Shown here: piece by piece, positions 1 through 10,599 of the stretch
Position numbering within the stretch: the first letter of the stretch is position 1
Layout: each line of letters starts with the position of its first letter
Source: Metaphire vulgaris
Lineage: Eukaryota; Annelida; Clitellata; Crassiclitellata; Megascolecidae
Reading direction: 5' to 3'
DNA: 64,000 nt
NCBI GenBank assembly: GCA_018105865.1
Contig: CM030851.1
Span: 1,842,469 to 1,906,468 of the forward strand
Made by a program: the position numbers and the translations under genes
The notes under the pieces: generated by a model
The model's input: the letters and a program-made list of their open reading frames with translations, nothing else
The model's database searches: none
What the model was told of the DNA's origin: nothing

Positions 1-742
1 TACTATCCCCTCATCCAGTTCATTCCATCTGTCCACCACTCTTGCACTAAAAAATGCTGTTTATGTCTCCCAACCCGTTTCTTGAACAGCGTCATGCTGT
101 GTCTTCTGGTTCGATCATACTGCTTCATTGTAAAAATCTTTCCTTTGGCATTTCCACTTTGTTTGTTAGTATTTTGTATGTCTCGATCAAATCCCCTCTC
201 TCTCTTCTTTTTTTCCAGGGTTGTCAATCCACAGTGATTTAGCCTTTCCTCATAGGTTAGTTTGTGATATCCCTTGATCATCTTTGTTGCTCTGTGTTGC
301 ACTCTTTCTAAGGTCTCTATGTCTTTCTTCAGGAATGGACACCATGCTTGAACACAATACTCTAAATGTGGACGTACCAATGTCTTGTAAAGTCTTATTA
401 TTACATCCTTCTCTCTGCTCACTATCGTTCTTTTGATCATACCTAGAATTTTGTTGGCCTTATTAGCTGCCTCTGCACATTGCCTAGATGGCTTTAAGCT
501 GTTATGCATGATGACCCCTAGATCTTTCTCCTCGTTTGTCACTTTTAGTCCCTTCCCACATAACTTAAATTCATGATCTGTTCCCTTCTTCCCAATGTGC
601 ATCACCAAGCATTTATCTGTATTAAAAGCATTTGCCAATCTGCCGACCACTGGGATAGTCTATTAAGGTCTTGTTGTAAAATTTTTGCTTCTGCTTCACT
701 ATCACTCTGTCCACACAGTTTTATGTCATCAGCGAAAAATGT
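1..742 (-). mobile_element. CR1-like LINE, 3' part of reverse transcriptase (unit A, cut by window edge)
   Basis: The minus strand reads as the C-terminal half of a CR1-type non-LTR reverse transcriptase. The catalytic motif C appears as FADD near 735, followed by blocks typical of the thumb/connection region (for example [14 protein letters not shown]). The element is 5'-truncated close to motif C and abuts AT-rich DNA of the spacer. The left window edge removes its 3' end. Frameshifts near 195 and 640 break the frame. The same insertion, at the same place in the spacer, recurs at the A/B and B/C junctions but is missing at the C/D and D/E junctions. It was therefore inserted once and then copied with the unit. 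Confidence 0.85.
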
Positions 743-905
743 AATAATATAATAAAAATAATAATAAATAATAAAAATAATGTAATTGTAATAAATATAA
801 TATATACTGAAGTTTAAATCGTTTAGTATGATATCTCGTGCGTTGGAAGCCACCGTTACTAATTCCAGCTTCTGTTTGTAAAATATACTGCAACTACTAT
901 GTCTG

Positions 906-977
906 CACTGTGTCCAGAAATAACAGACCATTTAAAAATTTTGTAATAGCAGGCGCAAACCTGCATGTAATTACAGG
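906..977 (+). repeat. Solo left end of a Tc1/mariner-like element (unit A)
   Basis: The stretch beginning CACTGTGTCCAGAAATAAC and running through an AGCAGGCGCAAACCTGC hairpin matches the left terminal inverted repeat of the mariner-like element at 41571-42720. No right end follows in units A, B or C, so this is a deletion derivative. Equivalent copies lie at about 11942-12011 and 22863-22932. Confidence 0.6.
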
Positions 978-984
978 TTCGTAA

Positions 985-1245
985 GGAAAAGAGTGCTGAG
1001 GTGGCTGGGCAGTGGAGTTTTTAGGGTCATGGGAATGAGATTTGGGGAAAGGGTTGGGAATGGGGTGGAAATCGGGTGGAGAAGAAGGTTTGGGACAGTT
1101 TTTGAGAGAAGAGGCTTTGGGAGAGGGGTGGCGGTAATCGCCAGGGAGGCGAGAGGGAGGCGAGAGGGAGATGCTGTCGTTCGCAGTTGCTTACGCAGTA
1201 GAACCGACTCTGCAATAGCAACGCGTGTCGCTGAGAGCCGCTAGT
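985..1245. other. Purine-rich spacer segment of units A, B and C
   Basis: From 985 to about 1170 the + strand is strongly purine-rich (GGGAAAGGG, GAGAAGAAGG, GGGAGGCGAGAGGGAGG). It ends with a possible AATAAA at 1251. An 83-codon open frame on the + strand and a 64-codon frame on the minus strand both exist, but they follow from the skewed composition and resemble nothing I know. The segment is copied at 12021-12281 and 22942-23202 and is missing from units D and E. Just downstream (about 1265-1380) is a second, diverged copy of the spacer block seen at about 815-905. Confidence 0.4.
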
Positions 1246-1412
1246 CTTATAATAAAGTTTTTAGAAATCAAATAATTAGTCTGATTTCTCCCGTGTTGAA
1301 AACCACCGCCACTTATACAGCCTTCTGTTCCAGCTTCATCTTGTAAAATCTGCTACAGCAGTTATCTTTCAGTTTACAAAAAGAGAATACAAACAGCAGT
1401 ATCATCGTTATA

Positions 1413-1486
<74 letters not shown>

Positions 1487-1487
1487 A

Positions 1488-1560
<73 letters not shown>

Positions 1561-1630
1561 CGATGATGATGATGACGACGACGATGATAATAATAATAAT
1601 CATCATCATCATTACCTCGTCGTCATCATT
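1413..1630. repeat. (ATG)n microsatellite, long allele (unit A)
   Basis: About 150 bp of nearly uninterrupted ATG triplets are followed by interrupted GACGACGACGATGATAAT and CATCATCATC runs. The homologous tracts in units B (12449-12545) and C (23370-23480) are far shorter. The poly-Met and poly-Ile open frames here are by-products of the repeat and are not genes. Confidence 0.95.
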
Positions 1631-2244
1631 ACCTAGTTGTCATCATTTCAACATCGTCATCAATAGCCAAGGGTCCAGAGCCCGTAGGTGTCTGAAGCCA
1701 CCTTCACTGACTGTTCCCAGTTCCTTCTATCTCGAGATATGTGTTTAGTTCTTGCATTCTGCTTAGACGTACACACCATTCCATAATCTCATGCACCATT
1801 CTCTGTGTGTGGCCTTTAATTTTTTTTTTAACTCATCCAATATTCCTAGCACCAGGGCTTTGATCTTCCTGTCATATTTCATTCGGCAGACTGTCCAAAG
1901 AAATCTACTTAAATTTCTGCGTGTTATCTTTTGCATAAAGAACACTTTTAGCAGGATTCCTGCTTGTGGCTCCTCAAACAGCAAACATAAAAATTTCAGT
2001 TCTTCATAACTTTTTAGGCCCACAGTGCATAAAATCAAACCTACATGGCCAATCATAACAAGCTACAATTCCTACTTAGAGCATAAAGAAAACCAGTTAC
2101 GTCACTAGTTACTCCTTATTATTGAGACAAATTACGTGACAACGTCACTGACAAGTGACTTTAACATTTAATCGACTACGTTACAAATAACTAATGCCAA
2201 AATAGTTGGCAATATGACTATGTATAAATGGCAGTATGACTATG

Positions 2245-3905
2245 TATAAACGTTCTCAGCCAAAGATCTGTCAGTGTTCACACCTGTAGGCTATCTGAAG
2301 ATGAAATTCGTAAGATAATTATGGAATCGTCGACTAAATCTAATCCGCTGGATCCGATCCCGACTTTCATATTGAAGGAATTTCTGGAATTTCATTATAA
2401 AATTTATCACTTTCATGATGAAATCCACCTCACTAGACAAAGCGCATCTCCCGGCGTCTGTGAAAACATCGATCATCTATCCGCCGCTGAAAAAAAACAA
2501 CATTTGGATCCGTATGTTCTCTCAAATTACAGACCGATATCAAATCTATCAGTTATCTCTAAAATCATCGAAAAATTGTTGCAAATAGAATTCACTCTCA
2601 CTTATATCACAACATGAACGTTTTCCACAGCTGCAGTCTGCCTATCGCAAATATCATTCGACCGAAACCGCACTGCTTCATATACTTTCGGATATCTTAG
2701 ATGCAGCAGACATGGGAGAACTTACAACGATATGCTGCTACTCAATTTGTCTGCTGCGTTTGATTGCATCGATCATCAAATTCTAATCGCCAGGCTTGAA
2801 AGGAGATTTGGTATTAGTGGTGATGCACTAAATTGGATAATATCGTACTTAACTGGTCGAACATCAAAGATGGTACTTCATCTAATCCTAGCAATATGTT
2901 ATATGGCGTCCTTCAGGGCTCGATACAAGACCCGTTGTTGTTCGTTTTGTTTATTAGTGAACTTGAAGATGTTATTCGAAATTATCATCTAAATTTTCAT
3001 TTGTACGCAGACGATATCTAGCTGTACTGTTCACATAGTACTGAAGCCATGGTAGCAGCGGCTGATATGATTACTGCTTGAACATTGGACATTGAAAAAT
3101 GGCTCCGTACGAACTTGCTCATGCTAAATCTGCAGAAATCTGAATTAATGTGTTTTGGAAGAAAATCGCATCTTGAGAAGTTAAATTTTACCAGCATCAA
3201 TATAGGATCAGTGCAAATTTTCAGATCGAAGCAAATCCGAAACCTTGGTGTCTTTTTGGATGAAAAACTAACAATGACACCATGTTTCTCACCTTTTTTC
3301 AACATGCTTCTACGAACTACGAAATTTAAAAACAGTGATTTCTTCATTGTCAATGGAAACGGCGGAAATATTGGTTCATGCATGGATCAGCACTAGACTG
3401 GATTATTGTAACAGCCTGCTTGTTCAAACCACTGAAGCGCAAATAAAGCGTCTCCAAATGGTTCAGAACTCGGCAGCTAGACTACTTACTAGAACGGGAC
3501 GACAGCAACATATTACCCCAATCTTGCGCGATCTACATTGGCTTCCGATCAAGAAGAGGATAAATTACAAATTCATCTCTATTGTCGATAAGTGCCTATG
3601 TCAAGAAGCCCCAAAATATCTAATCGAAGACTGCACTCTCCTCCGCATGACGGAGGAGAGTGCAGTTGAGGTTGAGGTCTGATGTTGAGGTCTGATGACA
3701 CACGTATGCTGGTCTTTAAGCGGACTCTCGCCAAGATGGGAGATAGGTCGTTTAGAATGGTCGGACCGAACTTGTGGAACTCTCTTCCGTCATTTCTACG
3801 TGACTCACAAGTATCCAGAACTGTTTTTCTATCAAAGCTAAAGACATTTATGTTTGACTGAATCTGCAGCGGCGCTTTGGGGTCACAAAGCGCACAAAAA
3901 TTTAA
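2245..3905 (+). mobile_element. L2-like LINE, broken reverse transcriptase (unit A)
   Basis: Pieces of one non-LTR reverse transcriptase run in order along the + strand. They are a LDPIPTF block near 2350, NYRPISNLSVISKIIEK near 2525, motif A (NLSAAFDCIDHQIL) at about 2740, motif B (GVLQGSIQDPLLF) at about 2905, and motif C (YADD) at about 3004. The C-terminal block LDYCNSLL follows at about 3400, then an HWLP block at 3538. Frameshifts and stop codons (for example directly after YADDI) show it is dead. The 3' end has the L2-type CACAAAGCGC tail, then TA-rich DNA. It is copied in units B and C and absent from units D and E. Confidence 0.88.
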
Positions 3906-3943
3906 CTTATATATGTATGTATAGTGTATACGTAAATATTCAT

Positions 3944-4025
3944 TTATATATATATATATATAACATATATATAACATCTATATACACATAGGCCTATACA
4001 TAACATATATAAAATATATGACATA

Positions 4026-4063
<38 letters not shown>

Positions 4064-4110
4064 ATATATATAATAACATCTATATGTGTGTGTGTTTGCT
4101 TGCGCGCGCG
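3944..4110. repeat. (TA)n and (TG)n microsatellites after the L2-like LINE (unit A)
   Basis: Alternating TA tracts with embedded ACATATATAAC modules are followed by TGTGTGTG at 4085-4095 and GCGCGCGTGTG. Homologous tracts lie at about 14862-15035, 25826-25985 and, shorter, 44050-44175. The short peptides that can be translated through them are artefacts. Confidence 0.9.
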
Positions 4111-5719
4111 TGTGTGAGTGGTGAGTATGGATGAGAGTGTGTAAATAAATCATAATGCAGAATAGGAAAGTTAAACATGTAGATCTGCGAGATTAACGAG
4201 TCATACTGTCAAAGATATCGTAAATGTCATTTCTTGCCAGGCATTGCGACAATATACCTAGGCCTATATATCTCTGTTGAAGTAAAATAACATCTGTGCA
4301 CGATGTGTGAAATGATCCTTAATTGATTTTATGTCTCTGACTATCCGTAGTTTGCGTTTTCGCTGTCATAGAAGACGTTTTAAGTTGTTTGCGCAAAACG
4401 TTGGCGATTCATGCAGCACAGCTGCCCTGGATCATTGAGTCAATAGCTCAGCGTTTTTCATCTGAGGGCGCAGCTACAAAGGGCTCGAGAAATGTTAGTA
4501 ACATATCCTCCACTTCGTCAGCACTCGTGTGATTCAAATAATTGCAAATTACCATTTTCTCCAGTGTTTCCCATCAATCCCTGTCCTACATGTAACCAAT
4601 CACTTGGTGTAGGCGTTTTGATATTCGTGTGCGACTGCTGTGCAGATGCTTATGGAAGCAGATCATCCAGGTGGAAAGCTTCTCGTGAGCTTCTCTTGTC
4701 AACTCTATATATGCGACGAAGCATGGCGAAAGTTTAAAAATTGCCAAGCCTCGATTAACTTCCATTCTGCGCATGGGTATTTACAGAAAGGTAAAAGCTC
4801 CAAATAATGGTGCAAGAAGAGTTGAACCTAAATCCCATAAGAGGTAATTTTCGTAGGAGATATGTTGGTGTTTACGTTGTCTCAATTTGGAAATAAACAT
4901 CTGCCTTTTTCGTTATAATGATAACTTCCTAAATAATATTTTTACCTAGAAGTCAGTTTTAACGTCTTTCGCCGATCTCTTTTCCAATTTTACAGTTGGC
5001 CTACATTGATTTGGCATTGGTCATACATTCGTGCTTGAAAAGCGGGGCACTGTTCCAAACTTCTGAGTAAAATTGAACTCTTGACTGCTAAATAGCAATG
5101 CGACAATTTGTGACTAAAAGCCACAAGATACAGTTACGTTTCGAATTCCAATTGGGTGACGCCATTCGTGCTCACAGGGTTGCTTATTTGCATATAACTG
5201 AGAGAATTTAGCAGGCCCTCGCTACGCCACTGGCTTAGCGTCAGCACATCACTGGTGTTTTCCTATCATAATTATACTCATATTTAAAGGCGTCAATTCG
5301 CGAAAGATCCTATTGACAACTGTTCGAGTATGGGTATTTATAAAAATTATAAAAATTAAAGGAAATTATTGAAATTTAGTTCGTGAGTCGTTCGAAGACG
5401 AAAGCATCAAAAGAAAAGCAGCGAGACAGTAAAAATACTATTAGCCTACTGCCATTTTCTAAGGTATTCGCTTCCCAATTTGGTTAAGCTCTAATTAAAT
5501 CTAATACATTGGCGTTAGCATTTTATCTGATTAGAACAGGAAAGTTTCTCAATTACAACCAGTAATCAGAGTATTATACGAATGCAGAGCATAAGGAACA
5601 TCGTTGAAGTTAATATATTTGTCGGTCATTTTACACAAACTAGAAATATGTTTTAAGCTCTCTTTCCTGTGCATCTTGTAAAAGCCATTTGACGCCTGCT
5701 GTCACTATCATCTTGGCAT
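4111..5719. other. SCP 5' flanking DNA with no recognisable gene (unit A)
   Basis: The sequence is non-repetitive and AT-rich, and is conserved in units B and C (15031-16631; 25986-27600). In unit D most of it (about 4320-5440) is missing. An 81-codon frame at 4492-4737 is not maintained in unit C, where indels shift it and a stop appears, so I treat the region as non-coding. Confidence 0.5.
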
Positions 5720-5727
5720 ATACCAAG

Positions 5728-6031
5728 CAGTGGCGTCATTTCACACTTTTCTTGGGGGCGAGAAATTTTGTAAAAAAATTTTGTTTAAAATTTTTTTTTG
5801 CTCGTCAGTGTTTTTACGATTACGATTACAAAAATACAAAAAATAGTTGACGACCTATTTTTTGCTTGTCAGCCCTTAGTTAGGGGCTGCTGACTTTTTC
5901 TTTTTTGCCCCCCAAACGCAAATAACGTCCCTGTTTTTGTTTTTGTTGCACATTAATACATTAGAAATTAATATTTTCATTTCCTTGGGGGGGCCACGGC
6001 CCTCCCTAGCCCCCCCCAAATGACGCCTCTG
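5728..6031. mobile_element. hAT-type MITE with 8-bp target duplication (unit A)
   Basis: The termini are CAGTGGCGTCATTT and its imperfect complement AAATGACGCCTCTG. The 8-bp direct repeat ATACCAAG flanks both sides (5720-5727 and 6032-6039). The interior holds poly-T tracts with GCTCGTCAG and GCTTGTCAG, shared with other MITEs of this window. Units C and D have no insertion at the homologous position (about 27600 and 44622). There is no coding capacity. Confidence 0.9.
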
Positions 6032-6344
6032 ATACCAAGCACCCCTTTTAGAGATAGTTTTGGCTCTTAAATCGACGTAAAACGATTTAGAAGACGGTCG
6101 AGATATGTTTCTGGCTTTCTAAGTTCCTTTATACTTTAAACTATCATTATTCGACGCTGATGTGATGCTGCAACTTCTTTGAGAATGATAATTATCCAAA
6201 CGAATTTATACACAAGCAACTAGTGTGAGACGCGTTCTATAGATTAATCCTCTAACTGCTATGTTGTTCTCATAACGATTTATTTTAATGGGTGGAAACA
6301 ATCCACCCACCTATCTTCGCCTAGCTTCTGGAAATCAAATACTG

Positions 6345-6375
6345 CTATATAGGGGCCAACCGTTGGATTCTGCCT
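6345..6375 (+). promoter_or_regulatory. Putative SCP copy 1 core promoter (TATA box)
   Basis: CTATATAGGGG lies at 6345-6355, inside a block (GGGTGG ... CTTCTGGAAATCAAATACTG) conserved in units A to D. A start-like TTCTGCCTTCAGAACTC stretch follows about 25-30 bp downstream. It lies about 1.2 kb upstream of coding exon 1, which is entered through a splice acceptor, so a non-coding first exon here is plausible. The assignment rests on conservation and spacing only. Confidence 0.45.
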
Positions 6376-6954
6376 TCAGAACTCTACAAAGTTAGCAGTT
6401 CATGTTTTTTATTTGTAGCCCTTTGCAAGATGTTAACCTTCAGACATAACCATAACATAAAAAATTTAATCAATGCAGAAATTCAATAGGCTTATTTGCT
6501 ATAGGATGCACAGCATAGCCTACAATTGACAGTTTCTTTATTAGTGCTGCTGTATTTGTGGCAGTTAATGTTAGATATGTATCAATAAAATTTGAATAAA
6601 TATAAAATGAATACTGCTGGTCAGTGCTAGATGTCATGAAATACGCAGTCATGTTACTAGCATCGCGTTTGACTTTATTACAGCCCAAGGCAATTTATGC
6701 ACATTCCGCTTGTTTTGAGCATGTGATGTAGGCCTAATCTCTTTTGCAACTTTTACGTCATAGTTCTACTTTCGATACACTATAAATTTCTGAAAGCCTG
6801 ACAGAATTAATAATAATTCATTTAGGCATTAGATCATCTAATGCGGTCTTTTGTTTTAAGCGGATTTGCCATAAACTGCTACCATTGCATGGCCTGCTGT
6901 GTTGCAGCTGATGTTGAGCTCAAAATTTTTATTCGCAGTTAGAAAAAACATTCA

Positions 6955-7215
6955 AAAAGGCGAACGTCATGGGGTTGATATCCACCAATCTCCAGTCTGT
7001 GGGCATTCGGTACAAGGGGCGCAGCTCAGTAAACCTAGCAGCAGAAACATCGCAAAACATGTCACAGTGTTTTGAAGTGTAGCCCCCAGAAGCAAATGAG
7101 ACCAATTTTGAACTGGCCTATCTCATCAGGTCTCAGAAAAATGTAGGAAAAACCGAAGGCATGGCAACTGGCACCTTCATGGTCAGAAGAGTGATTCTCG
7201 TGGCGAAGCTCTAGA
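6955..7215. other. Conserved block between promoter and SCP exon 1 (unit A)
   Basis: About 260 bp align in all four intact units (17865-18125; 31800-32070; 45440-45790). In unit C the + strand is open for 82 codons; in A and B that frame carries a stop at 7079-7081. In unit D the minus strand is open instead. It could be a degraded exon of another gene or a 5' untranslated exon or enhancer. I do not recognise any protein family in it. Confidence 0.35.
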
Positions 7216-7588
7216 TTCAGCCAGTGGCGGTAGGTGGGTTGCCATCGCCTGGGGAAAAGGAGGGATTGCGCCTCTAACTTTTGACCAAGATACGTTGAAA
7301 TGCCAAAACGTTTTTCTATCGTAATTCCCACTTTGCAGAAATGGATTCTGAGAAACTTTTTACAATTGTTTCTTGTTCTTCTTTGTGAATGACATATGTC
7401 AGGCTATTTTAGGAATGTCTAATAGCTGTTTTTTTCACCTGTATTTCGCGTTCTATATCAGCCTTTAATTAATTATTTTGAGCTGGGACCCTATCCACTT
7501 CCCCTCTCTAAATCTCTGAAAACTGCACCGTGCTGTGTTCGCTGTTAAAGATGTTGCTGACAAATTTCAGGATCACAGCTGTCGCATC

Positions 7589-9640
7589 ATGACAACCGAG
7601 TTCTACAGACGCAAACTGAGAACGTTCATCGAAAGATTTGATGCCAACGGTGACGGCGTCCTAACCAGAGAGGACTTCATAATAATGGCCGATCGCTGTA
7701 GCGAGAAGGAACCCTCCAAAAGAGAGAAGACCAGAGGAGATTATACAAAGGCGTGATGATTTAAGATTGCGCTCATCCATCCAGGATACATTTTAAATAG
7801 ATTTTTATGAGTAAACGTAATCAACACTAAGCTACTGTATGCTTTGAAACAGGGTCACGTGTTTCTTGACTAGTGTTAGATCATCCATCAACGAGCGTTG
7901 TCATCATTTATTTTTTCACAGTTTGGCAAACAGAAAATAACATACTGTAAACAAACATTGCAAAAATAAAAGAAAATTTAATTAAGCTTAGGCCTACATA
8001 CTATGAGAGTATTTTAGTAGTTAGAAAAGTAGTATGTGAATAGTGGTAAAAATCGATAGAAATATAGTAACGTATTTAACGATATGTATGTGTTTATTTG
8101 AAGAGTTAGAGTCATTAAAGGTTAATTAGTAAACATATTATCAATTACTAGCAATAGAATGAAAATCATATTCCAGTATCATATTATATAAGGAACATAT
8201 GTATTTAATAAATTCGTGTCAATAGGAGGTATTTTAGGTCACTTTTAAATGTTGAAAGGTTATTGAGGCTCATTAAGTATGGAGGGAGGGTATTCCATGT
8301 ACCAAGTCCTGAGAATTCGATAGTAAATAACTTGGTGTTTGTTGTTGCAAAGTGCAGATATAGGTTATTAATTTTTATAATTTTTTAATACAGGTATCAT
8401 TGATTGGGTCTCGGAAATTGCCTGAATAAAAAATGTGACTAAAAGTTTAAAGAAATATTTAAAGATACAAATTAAGGCCTGATATTTACATATATTTTCA
8501 AGATTTAAAATAGTATATTTTATAAATAGGTAAGTCGTGTTAGTATATTCTGACTCTTCAAATATAAACCTAGCGTCCTAGCTGATTTATTTTGTAATAT
8601 CTGAATCTTTCCTGTATTAGTTTTATAGTTATTCACCCAAACAATATTACCATAGGTTAAGTGAGGATGTATTAAAGTACGGTACAATTTATGTAGAGCA
8701 TTTGATCAAGAAAGGTTTAATATGTTTAAGGATAAAATTGTCTGAATTTTTCCAATTTAGACTTTGATTAACAATTAATCCAAAGAATTTTGCAGTTGAA
8801 AGTCTGTAGAATAGTTTTTTCATTCATTATTCTTTGGTGATACTTATGCTTACATCCGCTCGGATTTCTCAGAATGCAACGAAGAAACGGAAAAAGACGA
8901 GCAAATGGTTACTGCAGGGTGTGGGGGCCTAATGTTAGACTTTCGATGATTATGATATCATAAATTTATTATTACGCGCGTTTTCATTTTCATGCATGAA
9001 GTTTCTGATTTTCATCTATATGCTTTTTGAACACGGCTTAAAAGAACAACTTTGCTTAAACATGAAGTTTTATCTTGTATTCAGCCACATACACCTGGGC
9101 TAAATCAAAAGTTTTCGCGGGCCGATAGTTTGACACCCGTGTCTTAAATCATTAATAAAAACGCCGGAATAACATGCAGAAATAACATTAGGAATCATTT
9201 TCAGGTGTAAACTCTTATCCCGATTGCATAATTTGTGACAGAATTATGTTTGTTTTTATCTTTAGTTCTTTGACGTTGTGTACGCAATGGGCGGCGAAGA
9301 CGGGAAAATGACTGAGGAAAGTTTGACCAAGGCAGGGGCTAAGATGCGCACAGATCCACAATTCAAAAAAGTCTTAGATGATGCCATCAAAACCGCATTT
9401 GGTTTGCTGGACGCCAATGGAGACGGATGCATACAGGAAAAAGAATATATATCGTTCTTGGATCAACTGCGTGTTCGTAATCATGAAAGCAATGCTAAAA
9501 TGGCCTTCAAAAGTCTTGACACCAACCAAGATGGTGAGCTGAGTTTCGAGGAATTTCGCAATGCCCTCCGCGATTTCTGGCTCTCTGAGAAGGAAACACG
9601 CCTTGGAACATTGATCTATGGTCCTCTCATTGAAGACTGA
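7589..9640 (+). CDS. Sarcoplasmic calcium-binding protein, copy 1 (two coding exons)
   Basis: The coding exons are 7589-7750 and 9266-9640, giving 178 aa. EF-hand loops lie at residues 18-29 (DANGDGVLTRED), 103-114 (DANGDGCIQEKE) and 139-150 (DTNQDGELSFEE). The second EF-hand region (about 55-75) is degenerate, as in known SCPs, and the C-terminus carries the family's YGPL-like ending. SCPs are soluble cytosolic Ca2+/Mg2+ buffers of invertebrate muscle and neurons. Exon 1 follows an acceptor TTTCAG at 7565-7570, and the ATG lies 18 nt into it. The donor is AAG|GCGTGA, a GC donor; the acceptor is TCTTTAG|TTC, and the junction is phase 0. The linker after EF1 looks about 10 residues shorter than in annelid SCPs, so a small internal exon may be missed. 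The protein is identical to that of copy 2. Confidence 0.85.
8200..8870 (-). mobile_element. Old degenerate LINE fragment in SCP intron (unit A)
   Basis: On the minus strand, broken pieces read like the end of a non-LTR reverse transcriptase (KISARTLGLYLKSQ, then a stretch with the feel of a C-terminal FRNSLP-type ending). Stops occur in every frame. The same fragment sits in the intron of unit B (about 19107-19777). In unit C it is split by an LTR element (34084-34215 and 38255-38745), so it predates the array's expansion. Confidence 0.5.
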
Positions 9641-9655
9641 TAAGAGGGCAGCATC

Positions 9656-9661
9656 AATAAA
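9656..9661 (+). terminator. AATAAA polyadenylation signal, SCP copy 1
   Basis: A canonical AATAAA starts 16 nt after the stop codon. The same hexamer follows copy 2 (20563-20568). Copies 3 and 4 have diverged there (GTATAAAAAC and CATTAAAACG). A signal this close to the stop would give a very short 3' UTR, so a more distal site is possible. Confidence 0.45.
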
Positions 9662-9843
9662 ACTATATGCCACTTATTCGCAGCAATGCTGACAGCATGT
9701 TATTAAGGAAAGAGTCTATACATCGATGTATTTGATGTAACTCAGAGATTAATTATAATGTTTGTGCTTCAATCTTGATTTTATCTGAATGAATTAAAAT
9801 TATTCAGCTTCCGTTAAGATGTCTAAACGACATAACTAGGGTT

Positions 9844-9889
9844 GATAAGTCCCGTACTCGAGTTCGGACGTTAGGGTCCGGCGCTTATC
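9844..9889. other. Conserved hairpin-forming block downstream of SCP copy 1
   Basis: GATAAG at 9844-9849 pairs with CTTATC at 9884-9889. Between them CGGAC and GTCCG can pair across a GTTAGG loop, and GTCC with GGAC is an alternative. The 46-nt core is retained at 20751-20796, 40629-40674 and 50449-50494, including the oldest intact unit, and extends into a conserved GGTCTAGAC stretch. It could be a 3' UTR structure, a small RNA or a regulatory site. Confidence 0.5.
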
Positions 9890-10066
9890 TCCGGTCTAGA
9901 CATTAGACAATCAGCCAAGTAGGCCGTATAAGCCACTAATCTGGGGTAGGCTGCCATTACTACTGGTTGCTCCTTGCTTCTAAATTGTATGTTTCAGTTA
10001 TCTATGTATAAAGGCTATGTATAAACAATTATATTCGTCATTAAATTTGCTTTCTGTAAAACAGAC

Positions 10067-10276
10067 CAGAGATGTCCATGGGTCCATTTCTTAGAACCCA
10101 ACCCATCAAATCTCCATTCCATCCCAGCCCAACCCAATCCGATAATAGGTTTACTTGAACCAACCCAACCCATTGTAATAAATTACAGCTTCTTAAATCA
10201 TTACTTATTTTATGACCCAACCCAACCCACCATCAATATGAAAAAGTCTGACCCAACCCAATACAATCCAACCCAT
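10067..10276. mobile_element. hAT-type element with CCAACCC repeats, right end deleted (unit A)
   Basis: It starts CAGAGATGTCCATGGGTCC and is filled with variants of CCAACCC and CCAACCCA. The full-length sister at 40852-41085 shows both inverted termini and an 8-bp target duplication. In units A and B the right terminus and its flank are deleted, so the repeat runs directly into ATAAAATCGG. Confidence 0.75.
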
Positions 10277-10284
10277 AAAATCGG

Positions 10285-10595
10285 CACCTTTTTTTCTTCT
10301 CGAGAAGAACATTAATTACACAGCCATAGAACAGCCCAAGCTACTGAGAAGCGGTCAGAATGAGTTGCTTTTCGAGATATGCGGCTTTGCCGTTACTTTC
10401 CCCAGACCCACGTCTTACCTTGCAACTTAGCGCTACTTCTCACTTTTATGACCGTTCTCTAGCGAGTAAGGCTTAGCCGACCTTAGAACTCCAGTGAGAC
10501 TCAATCAAGTTACGTCAGAGTATCTCTCTAGCGCTTTAACTCTCTGCCATCTTTCCGCCCCAACATAAACAAAATATGGGCATAAAATATAATTA
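10285..10595. other. Conserved inter-unit spacer (A/B)
   Basis: About 310 bp, starting near the palindrome TTCTCGAGAA and ending at CATAAAATATAATTATA, are conserved in all four spacers (21192-21505; 41118-41455; 52322-52655). There is no gene in it. The end of this block is where the CR1-like LINE inserted in the A/B and B/C junctions; the other two junctions keep the empty site. Confidence 0.6.
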
Positions 10596-10599
10596 TATA

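Noticed and set aside
993..1244. 83-codon open frame conserved in units A, B and C
   Set aside because: The three units are recent copies, so conservation means little. The composition is purine-skewed and there is no known domain.
1413..1748. Poly-methionine / poly-isoleucine open frames
   Set aside because: They arise from the (ATG)n microsatellite and differ in length between units.
3579..4153. Minus-strand frames across the L2 tail and TA repeat
   Set aside because: They are shadows of the broken LINE on the + strand and of the microsatellite.
4492..4737. 81-codon open frame
   Set aside because: It is disrupted by indels in unit C and mostly deleted in unit D.
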